64,000 nucleotides of DNA from positions 744,001 through 808,000 of the forward strand of contig OZ241860.1 of the NCBI GenBank assembly GCA_965203195.1. The letters run 5' to 3'. The translations under genes were made by a program, and so were the position numbers. Source of the stretch: Bin87 sp965203195. GTDB taxonomy: Bacteria; Chloroflexota; Dehalococcoidia; Lucifugimonadales; UBA3495. Under the pieces are notes generated by a model, which was given only the letters and a program-made list of their open reading frames with translations, searched no databases and was not told the DNA's origin. Shown here in pieces: positions 41,185 to 50,207 of the stretch (position 1 is its first letter; each line of letters begins with the position of its first letter).

Positions 41185-42045
41185 ATGTCCATTTCAGAAC
41201 AGCTAGACCGCCTGGCCCAACAGGGGATGGCAATCCCGGACCGGGAACAGGCCGCCCACTGCCTCCGCCACATCGGCTACTACCGGCTGCGCAGCTACTG
41301 GCATCCCTTTGCCATACCGCGCGGCGCCGGCGATTATGTTTTCAGGGAGGGAACCACCTTCCCCGAGGTCATTGCCCGCTATGACTTTGACCGGCGGCTG
41401 CGCGCGCTGCTCGCCGACGCCCTCGGCGTTATCGAAGTCTCGGTGCGCGCCCAGTGGGTGCGTTACTTGTCCAACGACCCCAACGGCGGCCCGCGGGCGC
41501 ATCTGAACCCGGCCCTGTTCGTCCCCGGCGAATACACCGGAAATCTGGCCGAACTCAAACGGAACTACCTCCAAATCGCCCGCCCCGAGGCGACGAATTG
41601 GGACGCTGCGCCCATCTGGGAAGTGGCCGAAGCAATGTCCTTCGGGCAACTGTCCAAATGGTACCAGTCTATATCCGTCAAGTCCATACGCAGCGCAATT
41701 GCTGGTCATTACCGAACTAACCATATTGTACTGGTATCGCTCCTGCACAATATGACGATACTCCGCAATGTCTGCGCGCATCACGCCCGGCTGTGGAACC
41801 GCACTTTGCCCGCCGGGTTTCGGATACCCCGCGCCTGGGCCGCCTGCTGCAACCCCAGCCAGCCGGCCCGGCTTTACAACCGGCTGGTGATCATCGCCGG
41901 CCTGATGGACATCATCAGCCCGGCCGGCCGCTGGCCCCGACGCCTGCTGGCCCTGCTGGACGAATACCCCCGCATCGCCACTGCCCGGATGGGCTTCCCG
42001 GAGCGCTGGCGGCGGCTGCCCTGCTGGCCAAGCGGCGCGGCGTAG
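41185..42045 (+). CDS. Abi_2/AbiF-family HEPN protein (putative RNase toxin)
   Basis: A 286-residue protein of the Abi_2 (AbiD/AbiF) family. The N-terminal LDRLAQQGMAIPDREQAAHC followed by IGYYRLRSYWHPF is diagnostic. Arg194-x4-His199 in RNVCAHHARLWNR is the HEPN ribonuclease motif; an upstream helix has EVSVRAQWVRYLS. Members abort phage infection, most likely by cutting RNA. The start MSISEQ fits the family; the frame is open to 41080 but would cross the small RNA 2 gene. The family is known near non-coding RNAs, and two lie directly upstream here. No protein antitoxin is next to it; hisS follows. Confidence 0.83.
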   Translation: MSISEQLDRLAQQGMAIPDREQAAHCLRHIGYYRLRSYWHPFAIPRGAGDYVFREGTTFPEVIARYDFDRRLRALLADALGVIEVSVRAQWVRYLSNDPNGGPRAHLNPALFVPGEYTGNLAELKRNYLQIARPEATNWDAAPIWEVAEAMSFGQLSKWYQSISVKSIRSAIAGHYRTNHIVLVSLLHNMTILRNVCAHHARLWNRTLPAGFRIPRAWAACCNPSQPARLYNRLVIIAGLMDIISPAGRWPRRLLALLDEYPRIATARMGFPERWRRLPCWPSGAA

Positions 42046-42116
42046 TCCCCCGGCCCGGGGCCGTGCCGGAAAACGCTCTTGACCGCCGGCGGCGTCTGGC
42101 GTAACCTGTGCCTACT

Positions 42117-43421
42117 ATGGCCGCTTTTCAAGCCCCCAGAGGCACCACCGACCGCCTGCCGCCGGAGCAGAAGTACTGGCGCTATGTTGAGGACGCCGCC
42201 GTCAGCGTGGCGCGCCGCTTCGGGTACGGCCGCATTGACAGCCCGATGTTTGAGGACGCCGGCCTGTTCGTGCGCGGCGTGGGCGCAGGCACCGACATCG
42301 TGGAAAAGGAGATGTACGTCTTTGCGGATCGCGGCGGCGACCAGCTGACGCTGCGTGCGGAAGGCACCGCTCCGGTGTGCCGCGCCTACCTGCAACACGG
42401 GATGTCCAACCGCCCCCAGCCGGTGCGGATGTACTACCTCTGCCCGGTGTTCCGCTACGAGCGGCCCCAGGCGGGGCGATTCCGCCAGCATCACCAGTTC
42501 GGCGTGGAGGCCATCGGCGACGGGGATCCGTCGGTGGACGCCGAGGTGATTGAGCTGGCGTGGACGCTGATGCACGACATCGGCCTCTCCGATCTGTCGC
42601 TGCTGGTCAACAGCATCGGCGACCCGGAGTGCCGGCCCGAATATATGGCGGCGCTGAAAGCCTACTACGAAGGGCAGCGCGCCCACCTCTGCGGGGATTG
42701 CCGGCAGCGGCTGGAACGCAACCCGCTGCGGCTGCTGGACTGCAAAGTAGAAACCTGCCGCGCCCTGGGCAACGACGCCCCCAAATCGGTGGAGTGCCTC
42801 TGCGCCGGCTGCGAAAGCCACTGGGAAAGCGTGCAGTCTTATCTGAAGGCGGCGGGCATTCCGGCGCGGGTTGACCACCGGCTGGTGCGCGGACTGGATT
42901 ACTATACCCGCACGGTTTTTGAGCTCCAGCCGGCGGTGGGCGGCGCCCAGTCCACTGTCTGCGGCGGCGGGCGGTATGACGGGCTGATGGAGCAGCTGGG
43001 CGGCCGGCCCACGCCGGGAATCGGGTTCGGCAGCGGCCTGGAACGGCTGATACTCAACCTGCAACGCGCCGAAACGCCGGTGGCCGAGGAGCCCTCGCCG
43101 CAGTATCTGATTGCGACGGTGGGCGCGGAGGCCCGGCTGGCGGGCGTGCGGCTGGCGCGGCGGCTGCGGACGGCGGGCGTGGGCGCGATACTGGCCAATG
43201 GCGGGCGGGCGCTGCGGGGGCAGATGCGGCAGGCCAACGCCCTGGGGATGGGCGCGGCGCTCATCCTGGGCGCGGACGAGGTGCGGGACGGCACGGTGGT
43301 GGTGCGGGATTTGCGAACATCGGAGCAGCGGGCCGTTGCGGTAGAAACCTTTCTGGTTGAGGCGGCGGGCGGCGCGGCATTCAGCGGCGATGCGTCCGGG
43401 GTAGGGTCTCCGCAAGGGTAA
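42117..43421 (+). CDS. hisS: Histidyl-tRNA synthetase
   Basis: A 434-residue class II aminoacyl-tRNA synthetase. Motifs present: RGTTDRLPPEQKYW, motif 2 region LRAEGTAPVCRAYLQ and YYLCPVFRYERPQAGRFRQH, the histidine loop LVRGLDYYTRTVFEL, and GGGRYDGL with motif 3 GIGFGSGLERL. The C-terminal anticodon-binding domain follows from about 330. It charges tRNA-His with histidine. ATG 42117 is preferred over GTG 42108. No T-box or other leader is seen in the short gap to the Abi gene. Confidence 0.96.
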   Translation: MAAFQAPRGTTDRLPPEQKYWRYVEDAAVSVARRFGYGRIDSPMFEDAGLFVRGVGAGTDIVEKEMYVFADRGGDQLTLRAEGTAPVCRAYLQHGMSNRPQPVRMYYLCPVFRYERPQAGRFRQHHQFGVEAIGDGDPSVDAEVIELAWTLMHDIGLSDLSLLVNSIGDPECRPEYMAALKAYYEGQRAHLCGDCRQRLERNPLRLLDCKVETCRALGNDAPKSVECLCAGCESHWESVQSYLKAAGIPARVDHRLVRGLDYYTRTVFELQPAVGGAQSTVCGGGRYDGLMEQLGGRPTPGIGFGSGLERLILNLQRAETPVAEEPSPQYLIATVGAEARLAGVRLARRLRTAGVGAILANGGRALRGQMRQANALGMGAALILGADEVRDGTVVVRDLRTSEQRAVAVETFLVEAAGGAAFSGDASGVGSPQG

Positions 43422-43629
43422 CGGCGGCGCCGGGTTTTGCCGGCGCCGGAGCGGAAGGAATGGCCGGCCGGCGCCCGCCCCGGGGCGGGTTGGAGCCACG
43501 GCGCGGAAAATTGGCGCAATCGGAACGAAAAATCGGAAAAGTTGTACCGCCGTCTATTGACGGGGAACATAGGTTTGCCCGAACATATAAGCAACACAAA
43601 CGCGCCGGATCCGGCGCCACGGAGAATTG

Positions 43630-43956
43630 ATGATGACGATGAGCGTCCACAGCAGCGTCCTGGCCGAGACCACCGCCCTGACCACCGCCGCCATCCCGGA
43701 GGCCGGTCGCAAGATCGGCTACCGGGGCTATCTGATCCACGGGGAAATCCCCGGCATCTGCTACGCCATTTACGGGCGCAACCCGGCGGGGCAGTTGGCG
43801 GAATTGGGGGCGGTGTCCGGCTTCAAGGCGGCGATGCGCTGGGTGGACCGGCATATCGCCGAGCTGGAAGGGATTATGCCGGCGTACGATGCGCCGATGC
43901 CGGCGGCGGGCGAGTCCCGGAGCGATTCCTGGGACAGGCTGCGCCGGGCGGCCTGA
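43630..43956 (+). CDS. Small protein of unknown function
   Basis: A 108-residue protein. The centre reads KIGYRGYLIHGEIPGICYAI then YGRNPAGQLAELGAVSGF, which looks like a compact alpha/beta domain, with an acidic C-terminal tail. It starts at ATG 43630, where several ATG codons follow one another, so the exact start is uncertain. It ends 16 bp before the cyclase-family gene and is probably cotranscribed. No family recognised. Confidence 0.5.
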   Translation: MMTMSVHSSVLAETTALTTAAIPEAGRKIGYRGYLIHGEIPGICYAIYGRNPAGQLAELGAVSGFKAAMRWVDRHIAELEGIMPAYDAPMPAAGESRSDSWDRLRRAA

Positions 43957-43972
43957 CCGGGTGCCGGTTGGA

Positions 43973-44692
43973 ATGGGCCGCCCGGCTGCCAAGACTATTA
44001 CCTACCGCCGGGTGGTGGATCTGACGCACCGGATCCACCCCGGCATTCCGCTGTGGCCGGGCGACCCGCCCGTCGCTTTTGAGGCGGTGGCAACGATTGC
44101 CCGGCAGGGTTATTACCTGCGCCGGTTTGCCATGGGGGAGCATAGCGGAACGCATCTGTCGTCGCCGGCGGCATTTTATGCTGACGGCGCCGGGCCGGAG
44201 GATTTGTCGCCGGCGGCACTGGTGGTTCCCGCCGTGGTTATGGACATCAGCCGGGCGGCGGCGGAGAACCCGGATTACGCTCTGACGCCGGATGACATCG
44301 CCCGGTGGGAACAGCGGCACGGAACCACGCCGGCCGGCGCTATGGTTCTGCTGTACGCCGGCTGGCATCGCTACTGGGGCGACCCGCCGCGGTTCATCAA
44401 CGCCGACGGCAACGGGGTGATGCATACCCCCGGTTTTGGGCCGGACGCCGCCCGGCTGCTGCTGGAAGCGCGCGGCGTAGCCGGGCTGGGCGCCGATACT
44501 CCCGGCATAGACGCGGGCGCCGATGCGGAGCTGTCGGTCAGCAGGATGACGCTGGCGCAGCCCCGGCTGGCGCTGGAATGTCTGAACAACCTGGACCGGC
44601 TGCCGCCGGCGGGGGCTACTCTGGTTATCGGGCGGCTGCCGCTGGTGGGCGGTAGCGGAGCGCCGGTGTCGGCGCTGGCGCTGACGCCTTAA
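43973..44692 (+). CDS. Cyclase-family (kynurenine formamidase-like) protein with altered metal site
   Basis: A 239-residue protein of the cyclase/KynB fold. VVDLTHRIHPGIPLWPGDPP and GEHSGTHLSSPAAFYADG correspond to the usual family motifs. The metal motif HxGTHxDxPxHF normally supplies His, Asp and His; here Asp is Ser63 and the last His is Ala. YAGWHRYWG and GLGADTPGID are retained. Members hydrolyse amides or lactones with a metal; this one may not bind it properly. An upstream GTG (43961) is an alternative start. It converges with the Pycsar effector gene, the last 4 bp overlapping. Confidence 0.75.
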   Translation: MGRPAAKTITYRRVVDLTHRIHPGIPLWPGDPPVAFEAVATIARQGYYLRRFAMGEHSGTHLSSPAAFYADGAGPEDLSPAALVVPAVVMDISRAAAENPDYALTPDDIARWEQRHGTTPAGAMVLLYAGWHRYWGDPPRFINADGNGVMHTPGFGPDAARLLLEARGVAGLGADTPGIDAGADAELSVSRMTLAQPRLALECLNNLDRLPPAGATLVIGRLPLVGGSGAPVSALALTP

Positions 44693-45207
44693 GGACTCGC
44701 GGACTGGAAGCTCCCCCAGCCCAACAGCGCAATCCCCAATGCGCCTGATATTGCCCCCGATGCGAAAGCCCAGCTTACCCGGCGCATCTTCCTGCTGGCA
44801 ATCCCGGAAACCCGGTGAATTTGGGCCAGCAACTGCCGCTCAATTTCCTCCGGCGTCATCTGCATGGAAAGTTCCTCAAATTGCCGATAAGGCATTGCGG
44901 CAATGTCCTTAAAGTAGATCAGGGAACCATCAGCTTTGGGATATACGGGAATATACACCCATACGGCGGTTGCGACAGACGCAATCGTAGAAATGCCATA
45001 CAGAGAAGCGACGCAGACAAGCGCTATCCTCTCCGCATCCCAGTGGCATTGCATAAGAATAGGCGCCAGTGATTCCGCCCTTGCCGCCAAAACGCCGGCA
45101 AGGGCGACTTGCAGGGCGATAACCGGCGCCGCTTTCCGGTCGGCGGTTCTGGTGAACCCGATTGCGCGCTGCAACGATTCGTAGTGGGATTTCAGGCGCT
45201 CTTCCAT
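44689..45207 (-). CDS. pycTM: Pycsar membrane effector (PycTM/DUF5706-like)
   Basis: A 172-residue protein. The opening helix (MEERLKSHYESLQRAIGFTR, ADRKAAPVIALQVALAG) has the conserved ADxKA pattern of DUF5706/Pycsar effectors, followed by hydrophobic segments at about 26-42, 61-88 and 145-164. In Pycsar, a cyclic pyrimidine nucleotide made on phage infection activates the effector, which damages the membrane and stops growth. AAGGTGG lies 8 nt upstream of the ATG. The cyclase gene is 9 bp upstream in the same operon. Confidence 0.8.
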   Translation of the reverse strand: MEERLKSHYESLQRAIGFTRTADRKAAPVIALQVALAGVLAARAESLAPILMQCHWDAERIALVCVASLYGISTIASVATAVWVYIPVYPKADGSLIYFKDIAAMPYRQFEELSMQMTPEEIERQLLAQIHRVSGIASRKMRRVSWAFASGAISGALGIALLGWGSFQSASP

Positions 45208-45216
45208 AGCTCCACC

Positions 45217-46050
45217 TTAAGAAGGTCGTCGCCCGGTAACTATCGCTTCGCAGAGTTGGGCGCCGTGTGCAGGACACCAAGCGGACTTCAATCGGTACGC
45301 GTGGGCGAAATCCAGCCCCATATCCCTTGGAACCGTCATTCTCTCCCAAAGATGGGAAGTTTGGCCGGCAGCAACTGCCAACCCACCTTGGTTGGACCTG
45401 CCATTGCAACCACAGCTCCAGAGCAATGCCCGCTGTCGCAGCTTTGATGCCCCTTGGTATTGCGCCAATACCCTTTCAGATACTACCACCTGATTGGGCC
45501 CTGCCAATGAGCTGAGCTTTGAGGCCGTATTCACCGCCTTGCCGGCCCATACCTCATTTGCCTTCGTCCCTCTCAAACCGAGACGACGGACAAGCAGGGT
45601 GCCGTGGTCAATACCGATTCCTGCGGTTAGCTTCCAATCCGATGAGGCGTCATCCGCATATCGGACGGCCACTTGTTTCTCGGTGAGGGTTCGCATCGTC
45701 ACGGCACAGGCTGCCGCTTGGAACCTGGAGCCCGTCCCACTGAACAGCCCAAAAATTCCATCCCCGTGTATGTCAATGTATTTGGAACCGAACCTGTCCA
45801 ATGTCACGGTCATTGCCCTGATGAAATAGGTGTAGGCAAAGGCCGCGTCCTTCGGGCCGTCGGTGGCATTGAGCGCGGTAGATCCCTTGAGATCCGCGAA
45901 CACGGCCGTGACCTGCGGTATCTGAAACCACAGCCCCCTGCTCGCAGGGCCTGTCTCAGGTACATCATTGACTGTCGTAATTTGCACGCCCAGCGCAGAC
46001 TGCTGATCCAGTTGAGACGAAACGGCCGCCGTAATTTCGTTGAGAATCAA
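45217..46050 (-). CDS. pycC: Pycsar nucleotidyl cyclase (PycC-like)
   Basis: A 277-residue class III cyclase. Metal-binding Asp53 lies in VFADLKGSTALNATDG and Asp97 in IDIHGDGIFGLF; later VRYADDASSDWKLTAGIGID and NEVWAGKAVNTASKLSSLAG complete the fold. The neighbouring DUF5706-type effector identifies it as a Pycsar cyclase, which makes cCMP or cUMP; which one cannot be told. Translation is best started at TTG 46050: AGGAGG is 7 nt upstream, and TATAAT on the minus strand lies at 46082-46087. A frame open to 46230 would cross this promoter. G+C is visibly lower than nearby. Confidence 0.82.
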   Translation of the reverse strand: MILNEITAAVSSQLDQQSALGVQITTVNDVPETGPASRGLWFQIPQVTAVFADLKGSTALNATDGPKDAAFAYTYFIRAMTVTLDRFGSKYIDIHGDGIFGLFSGTGSRFQAAACAVTMRTLTEKQVAVRYADDASSDWKLTAGIGIDHGTLLVRRLGLRGTKANEVWAGKAVNTASKLSSLAGPNQVVVSERVLAQYQGASKLRQRALLWSCGCNGRSNQGGLAVAAGQTSHLWERMTVPRDMGLDFAHAYRLKSAWCPAHGAQLCEAIVTGRRPS

Positions 46051-46087
46051 GACCGCACCTCCTGATAGTAAGGATGCCCCAATTATA

Positions 46088-47020
46088 GCGCATCCGGCCC
46101 GGCCATGCATCGCCACCATCGTTATGCCCGCGCCATTGCCACCGGCTACGGCGAAGTCCGCCTCCAAATCCCGGTGTTCCGCTGCGGGCAGTATCGTCGT
46201 ATGGCCCGCCGCAACCGCCCGCCCGGCCACGCCGATCCCGGCCTCCGCCGGCGCCCGACATCCCTCAATCCCGGCGCTATGCCCAATCCGCCCGCCGGAA
46301 TTTAAAAAATCGCCGCCATTTATGACACCCGCGCCCTTGCGCCCCCAAACATCCGTCCATTATGCTGGTGCACGGGTAAAGCAGCCCCGGCCGCCGGCAA
46401 AGCTTTCTAGCGCGCTACACCGGCTGCCACCGCCACACCGCCCGACGCGCGACGGGCACCGTGGCGGCAAAACGGCTCGCTTTCGTGTCGACCCAACCGG
46501 ACAACCCTGTCCACCTATCACTATCCGCGTCACGCCACCATCGGGGAAAACCTTTCGGGCTAACCACCGGGCTCCAGGAACACGGTCTAACCCTTGTCGG
46601 AACCCAATTTTCAGCTGGTCCTGCTTCGTCGCCGTATGTATCTTTCGGCCCGTGTAGTTCTGTGCCAGCCAGCGGATGTCACCACCGCCCCGTGCCGAAT
46701 TGACCAATCGGCTCGCCGGAACAGGCTCCACGCCTGATCTTGCTTGTCGCCAGTCCGTCCGGGACACGGAAAACTAGGACGAAATTCACTTTGCACGCTC
46801 TCAGGCCGTAGCGCCGACAACCTGGAACCCAACCGGAACCGCCCGAACCTTCCCCGATGCCCATCAATCTACCAGCCACCGAACCAACAGTCAATCAATC
46901 GCCAACCACCTACCGACCATCAGCCAGCGCCGCCAGCCGTTAGTTAGCCGCCAACCCGCCGCCAACGACCAGCCAGCGAGCCGGCCCGATGACGATGAAA
47001 TGAAAGGAGCATTCCTTAAT
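46088..47020. other. Long intergenic stretch without a convincing gene
   Basis: About 930 bp. Open frames on both strands give Arg/Pro-rich translations without motifs. 46860-46985 is rich in CCA/CAGCC trinucleotide patterns with a strong A/C bias on the plus strand. It may contain a decayed gene, but I cannot name one. Confidence 0.35.
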
Positions 47021-47962
47021 ATGGGAACCGTCCAGCACCACCAAGCCCGCAGCGATGCCCTGCTTCGCCACGCCCGCAACGCCACCGAAGCCGCCATCGC
47101 CGCCCCCGCCACCCCCGGCCCTCACCCGCCGGACTACATCGACCCCTTCATCGACGGCCTCGCCGACGCCGCGGACTCCATCCGCCGCGCCGCCGCCCAC
47201 GCCGCCACCGCATTGGCCGTCCACATCGGCCTGCGCCACAACACCACCCGCCGCCTCCAAATCGCCCTCACCGACGCCATCTTCTGCGACCACCTCCGCC
47301 GCGGCCACCTGAGAACCTTCCGCCACACCTACACTCTGGCCGCCGTCCTGAACCTCCCCACGCCCGCCTACAAAATCGCCAGCCTAGCCCGCGCCGCCGC
47401 CAACGCCGGCAATGCCGGCAACGCCGGCCACGCCGCCAGTGCCGGGAACGCCGGCCACGTAGTCCGCCGCCGCCCCCATCGCCGCACCCCCCACGCTACC
47501 ACCGGCCTCCGCGTTCCCATCGGCCACACCCCCATGGGAACCACCATCCAGACCATCCGCAAGATGCGGAAGCGCGTGGCGTCCCTCAAAAACGCCATCT
47601 TTGCCATCATCGCCGGCCGCCCCAAGCTGGTCCGCCCCGCCAAACGCAGCCTCCGCTTCGACATCGACTTCGTCCCCACCACGCCCACCGACGGCGAAAT
47701 CCAGTCCGCCGGCGAAATCACCCGCCTCCCCTACTACCAGAAATTCGTGAAGCGGTACAACCTGGTAGGCGTCCCAATGTCCACCAACTTCGATCTCCAC
47801 CCGGCCAACTCTCCCGCCGCCCGCCGCGTATGCCGCTGCGCCCCGGAACCCCGCCACCTGGTCACCGACCACGACCACAACATCATCCTAGTCCCCCAGT
47901 GGCGCGCCGCCCTCGCCGACGCCTACCCCCACCTCCAAATCCCCCAACTCCTCCCCCTCTAA
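47021..47962 (+). CDS. Ala/Arg/His-rich protein of unknown function
   Basis: A 313-residue basic protein. Helical, Ala-rich segments (ADAADSIRRAAAHAATALAV) are followed by a short Asn-Ala-Gly repeat (about residues 125-140) and a basic stretch. The last 100 residues look like a globular domain: SLRFDIDFVPTTPTDGE, LPYYQKFVKRYNLVGVPMST, then CRCAPEPRHLVTDHDHNIIL. Frame, codon bias and an AAAGGAG site 11 nt upstream of ATG 47021 support a real gene. No family recognised. Confidence 0.5.
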   Translation: MGTVQHHQARSDALLRHARNATEAAIAAPATPGPHPPDYIDPFIDGLADAADSIRRAAAHAATALAVHIGLRHNTTRRLQIALTDAIFCDHLRRGHLRTFRHTYTLAAVLNLPTPAYKIASLARAAANAGNAGNAGHAASAGNAGHVVRRRPHRRTPHATTGLRVPIGHTPMGTTIQTIRKMRKRVASLKNAIFAIIAGRPKLVRPAKRSLRFDIDFVPTTPTDGEIQSAGEITRLPYYQKFVKRYNLVGVPMSTNFDLHPANSPAARRVCRCAPEPRHLVTDHDHNIILVPQWRAALADAYPHLQIPQLLPL

Positions 47963-48199
47963 CCCCCCACCCCGTCATTCCGCCGTCAGCCGGAAACGCA
48001 GCCTTTGCGCCATCCCGTATAGCCCCGCCCCCCTTTTTGGCATATACTCTGTCCCGCAGACTGCATACATCCTGACGGCTGTTTCCGGGCGGCGCCATCG
48101 CCGGGCCGGCGCCGGGTCTCAAAACCCGGCACCGGCCCGCTGCCGCCCTGCCGCCGGCCCTTGCCCGCCAGCCGCCCCGCGCGGTTCATAACGGCCACT

Positions 48200-49579
48200 A
48201 TGAACGCTGATACTACGTCGTCCGCCCCACGCGCCGCGCCGCCGCCGGAAGCCCCCTTGCCCGCCCCCCACTCCTGGGGCAAGCTGGCCCTCATCCGCCT
48301 CAACGCCTACAGCTTCGGCCTGGCCGGATTCATCCTGGCTATGGACACCGTCGTCATCCCCGTCCTGGTGCTGGAAGTCGCCCCCCACGCCGCCAAAAAC
48401 ACCCTCCTCGGACTGGTCGGACTCACCGGACTCCTGGCCGCCGCCGTCGCCCAAGTACCCGTGGGCTGGGCCAGCGACCGCACCCGCTCCCGCATCGGAC
48501 GCCGCCTGCCCTACCTCCTCTGGGCCACCATCTGCATCCCCATGGGACTGGTCGCCCTCGCCACCCCCCTCAACTACGCCAGCCTGCTCGTCACCTGGGT
48601 CTTCATCCAGACCAACTCCGGCATCGCCTACTCGCCCTACCTCGCCAGCATCCGCGACCTGGTGCCTCACGAAAGAATGGGCGTCGCCTCCTCCATCAAA
48701 ACCCTCCTGGAAGCCGCCGGCGGCGCCAGCGTACTCTTCGCCGCCGGCCTTATGGTCGGCCATTACGCCCGCCCCGACGGACTACCCTGGCTCTGGGCCA
48801 CCCTGGCAATGTTCGCCGCCGTCATTATGCTCACCGCCGGCGTCAGCTCCCTGACCATCTTCCGCCGGATGCACGCCGCCGGCGCCGCCGGCATCGCATC
48901 ATTCCACCGCGCCAATATGGCCTTCCCCGAAGCCACCGACCTCACCCGACTCCACCCCAACCTGCCCTGGTTCGTCGCCTCCCGCAGCGCTTTTCTGGCC
49001 GCCGTGGTCATCTTCACCACCTACGGCCTCTTCTTCCTCCGCGACAAGGTGCAAGTGGACAACCCCGCCCAGGCCCTCGGCGTCGCCATCATCGGCGTGG
49101 GCGGTATGCTCACCCTCACCACCTACCCCGCCGGCTGGCTCTCCGACCGCATCGGACGCCGCCCTGTCCTCACCGCCGGCGTCATCGTCGTCGTCGCCGG
49201 CACCTTGGGGATGATGTTCGTCAACACCTACCTGCTGGCCGTGCTGGTCGCCAGCGTCGTCGGCGGCGCCGTGGGCGTCATCCTCACCGTACACTGGGCC
49301 ATCGCCAACGACCTCACCACCCCCGGCCGCGAAGCCCAGCATATGGGCATCGTCAACCTGGGCACCCTCGTCGGCGCCGCCGCCGCCAAGGCTATGGGCC
49401 CCCTGCCCGACCTGGTAACCGTCTGGTTCGGCCCCGGCTACGGCTACACCGCCCTCCTCGGCATGAGCGCCCTGCTCTTCGTCATCGGCGGCCTGCTGCT
49501 CCTCAAAGTCCGCTCGCCCCACCCGGCAACCGCCGCCGCTGCCGCCGCCGCCCTCCCGCCGCCGTCCGCCCCTCCCTAG
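48200..49579 (+). CDS. Major facilitator superfamily transporter (sugar:cation symporter-like)
   Basis: A 459-residue protein with about 12 hydrophobic segments. The cytoplasmic loop motif VGWASDRTRSRIGRRLPYLL after segment 2 and GWLSDRIGRRPVLTAGV in the second half are MFS signatures. The N-terminal LIRLNAYSFGLAGFILAMDT recalls the GPH/sucrose-type branch. Substrate unknown. N- and C-terminal ends are Ala/Pro-rich. ATG 48200 follows a short gap with no clear ribosome site. Confidence 0.82.
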   Translation: MNADTTSSAPRAAPPPEAPLPAPHSWGKLALIRLNAYSFGLAGFILAMDTVVIPVLVLEVAPHAAKNTLLGLVGLTGLLAAAVAQVPVGWASDRTRSRIGRRLPYLLWATICIPMGLVALATPLNYASLLVTWVFIQTNSGIAYSPYLASIRDLVPHERMGVASSIKTLLEAAGGASVLFAAGLMVGHYARPDGLPWLWATLAMFAAVIMLTAGVSSLTIFRRMHAAGAAGIASFHRANMAFPEATDLTRLHPNLPWFVASRSAFLAAVVIFTTYGLFFLRDKVQVDNPAQALGVAIIGVGGMLTLTTYPAGWLSDRIGRRPVLTAGVIVVVAGTLGMMFVNTYLLAVLVASVVGGAVGVILTVHWAIANDLTTPGREAQHMGIVNLGTLVGAAAAKAMGPLPDLVTVWFGPGYGYTALLGMSALLFVIGGLLLLKVRSPHPATAAAAAAALPPPSAPP

Positions 49580-49771
49580 TCGTATCCCCCGGCAGTGCCA
49601 TACCCCGGCAGAACCATCCGCCGTTGCATAGCCGTATCCCGCCGCCGCGCCGTTCGCCACGCCTCAAAATCCCCCAACCGCCGCAACGGAATCCGTAGCA
49701 AACTCCCCGCCCCTTTCGTTATAGTGCCATTCGCCACCCCAAACCCGCCCGGAAAGCAACGGAGGCCGGCG

Positions 49772-50101
49772 ATGGTCATAATCAGCAGCAAACCGCCCCT
49801 CAAGGTAGCCCCCGATACCCCAGATACCCCGGCACAGGAACTGGCCCACTTCCTGGACTATGAAGCCCGCGCCGGCTGGCTTTCGGAACTGTCCCCGGAA
49901 CTGCTCCAAAAATACCCCGGCAAATACGTCGCCCTGACCCCAGGATGGGAACTCCTGGTCGCCGACACTATGGACGAACTCGCGGCGCAAGTCGACCAGC
50001 AGGGCGGACGCGACGGCGCCGCCTGGGCCTTCCTCAACATCGACCGCCGCCGGCCCCGTAGGCCCCGCCGCCATCGCCGCCGCCGTCACGCCCGCCTGTA
50101 A
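49772..50101 (+). CDS. DUF5678-like small protein
   Basis: A 109-residue protein. LLQKYPGKYVALTPGWELLV then ADTMDELAAQVDQQGG resembles DUF5678, a small family of unknown role with a strand-strand-helix core. The C-terminal 18 residues are almost all Arg/Pro/His, probably not structured. GGAGG is 7 nt before the ATG. It stands alone between two MFS genes. Confidence 0.55.
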   Translation: MVIISSKPPLKVAPDTPDTPAQELAHFLDYEARAGWLSELSPELLQKYPGKYVALTPGWELLVADTMDELAAQVDQQGGRDGAAWAFLNIDRRRPRRPRRHRRRRHARL

Positions 50102-50207
50102 TCCACCGCACCCGTCCCGGCCCGCGCCCCCACCTGTGCCTGTGCTCTCCCGGCGGACGCCGGCCTTGCATCCCGCCACCGCCCGGGACGCCGGCCTTGC
50201 CCTACCC

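Noticed and set aside
42046..42116. T-box leader for hisS
   Set aside because: Only 71 bp separate hisS from the Abi gene, too short for a T-box, and no specifier or antiterminator motif is seen.
46360..46767. Minus-strand frame that might be a transposase fragment
   Set aside because: No catalytic motif, no inverted repeats at the ends and no target duplication found. Listed as an unassigned interval instead.
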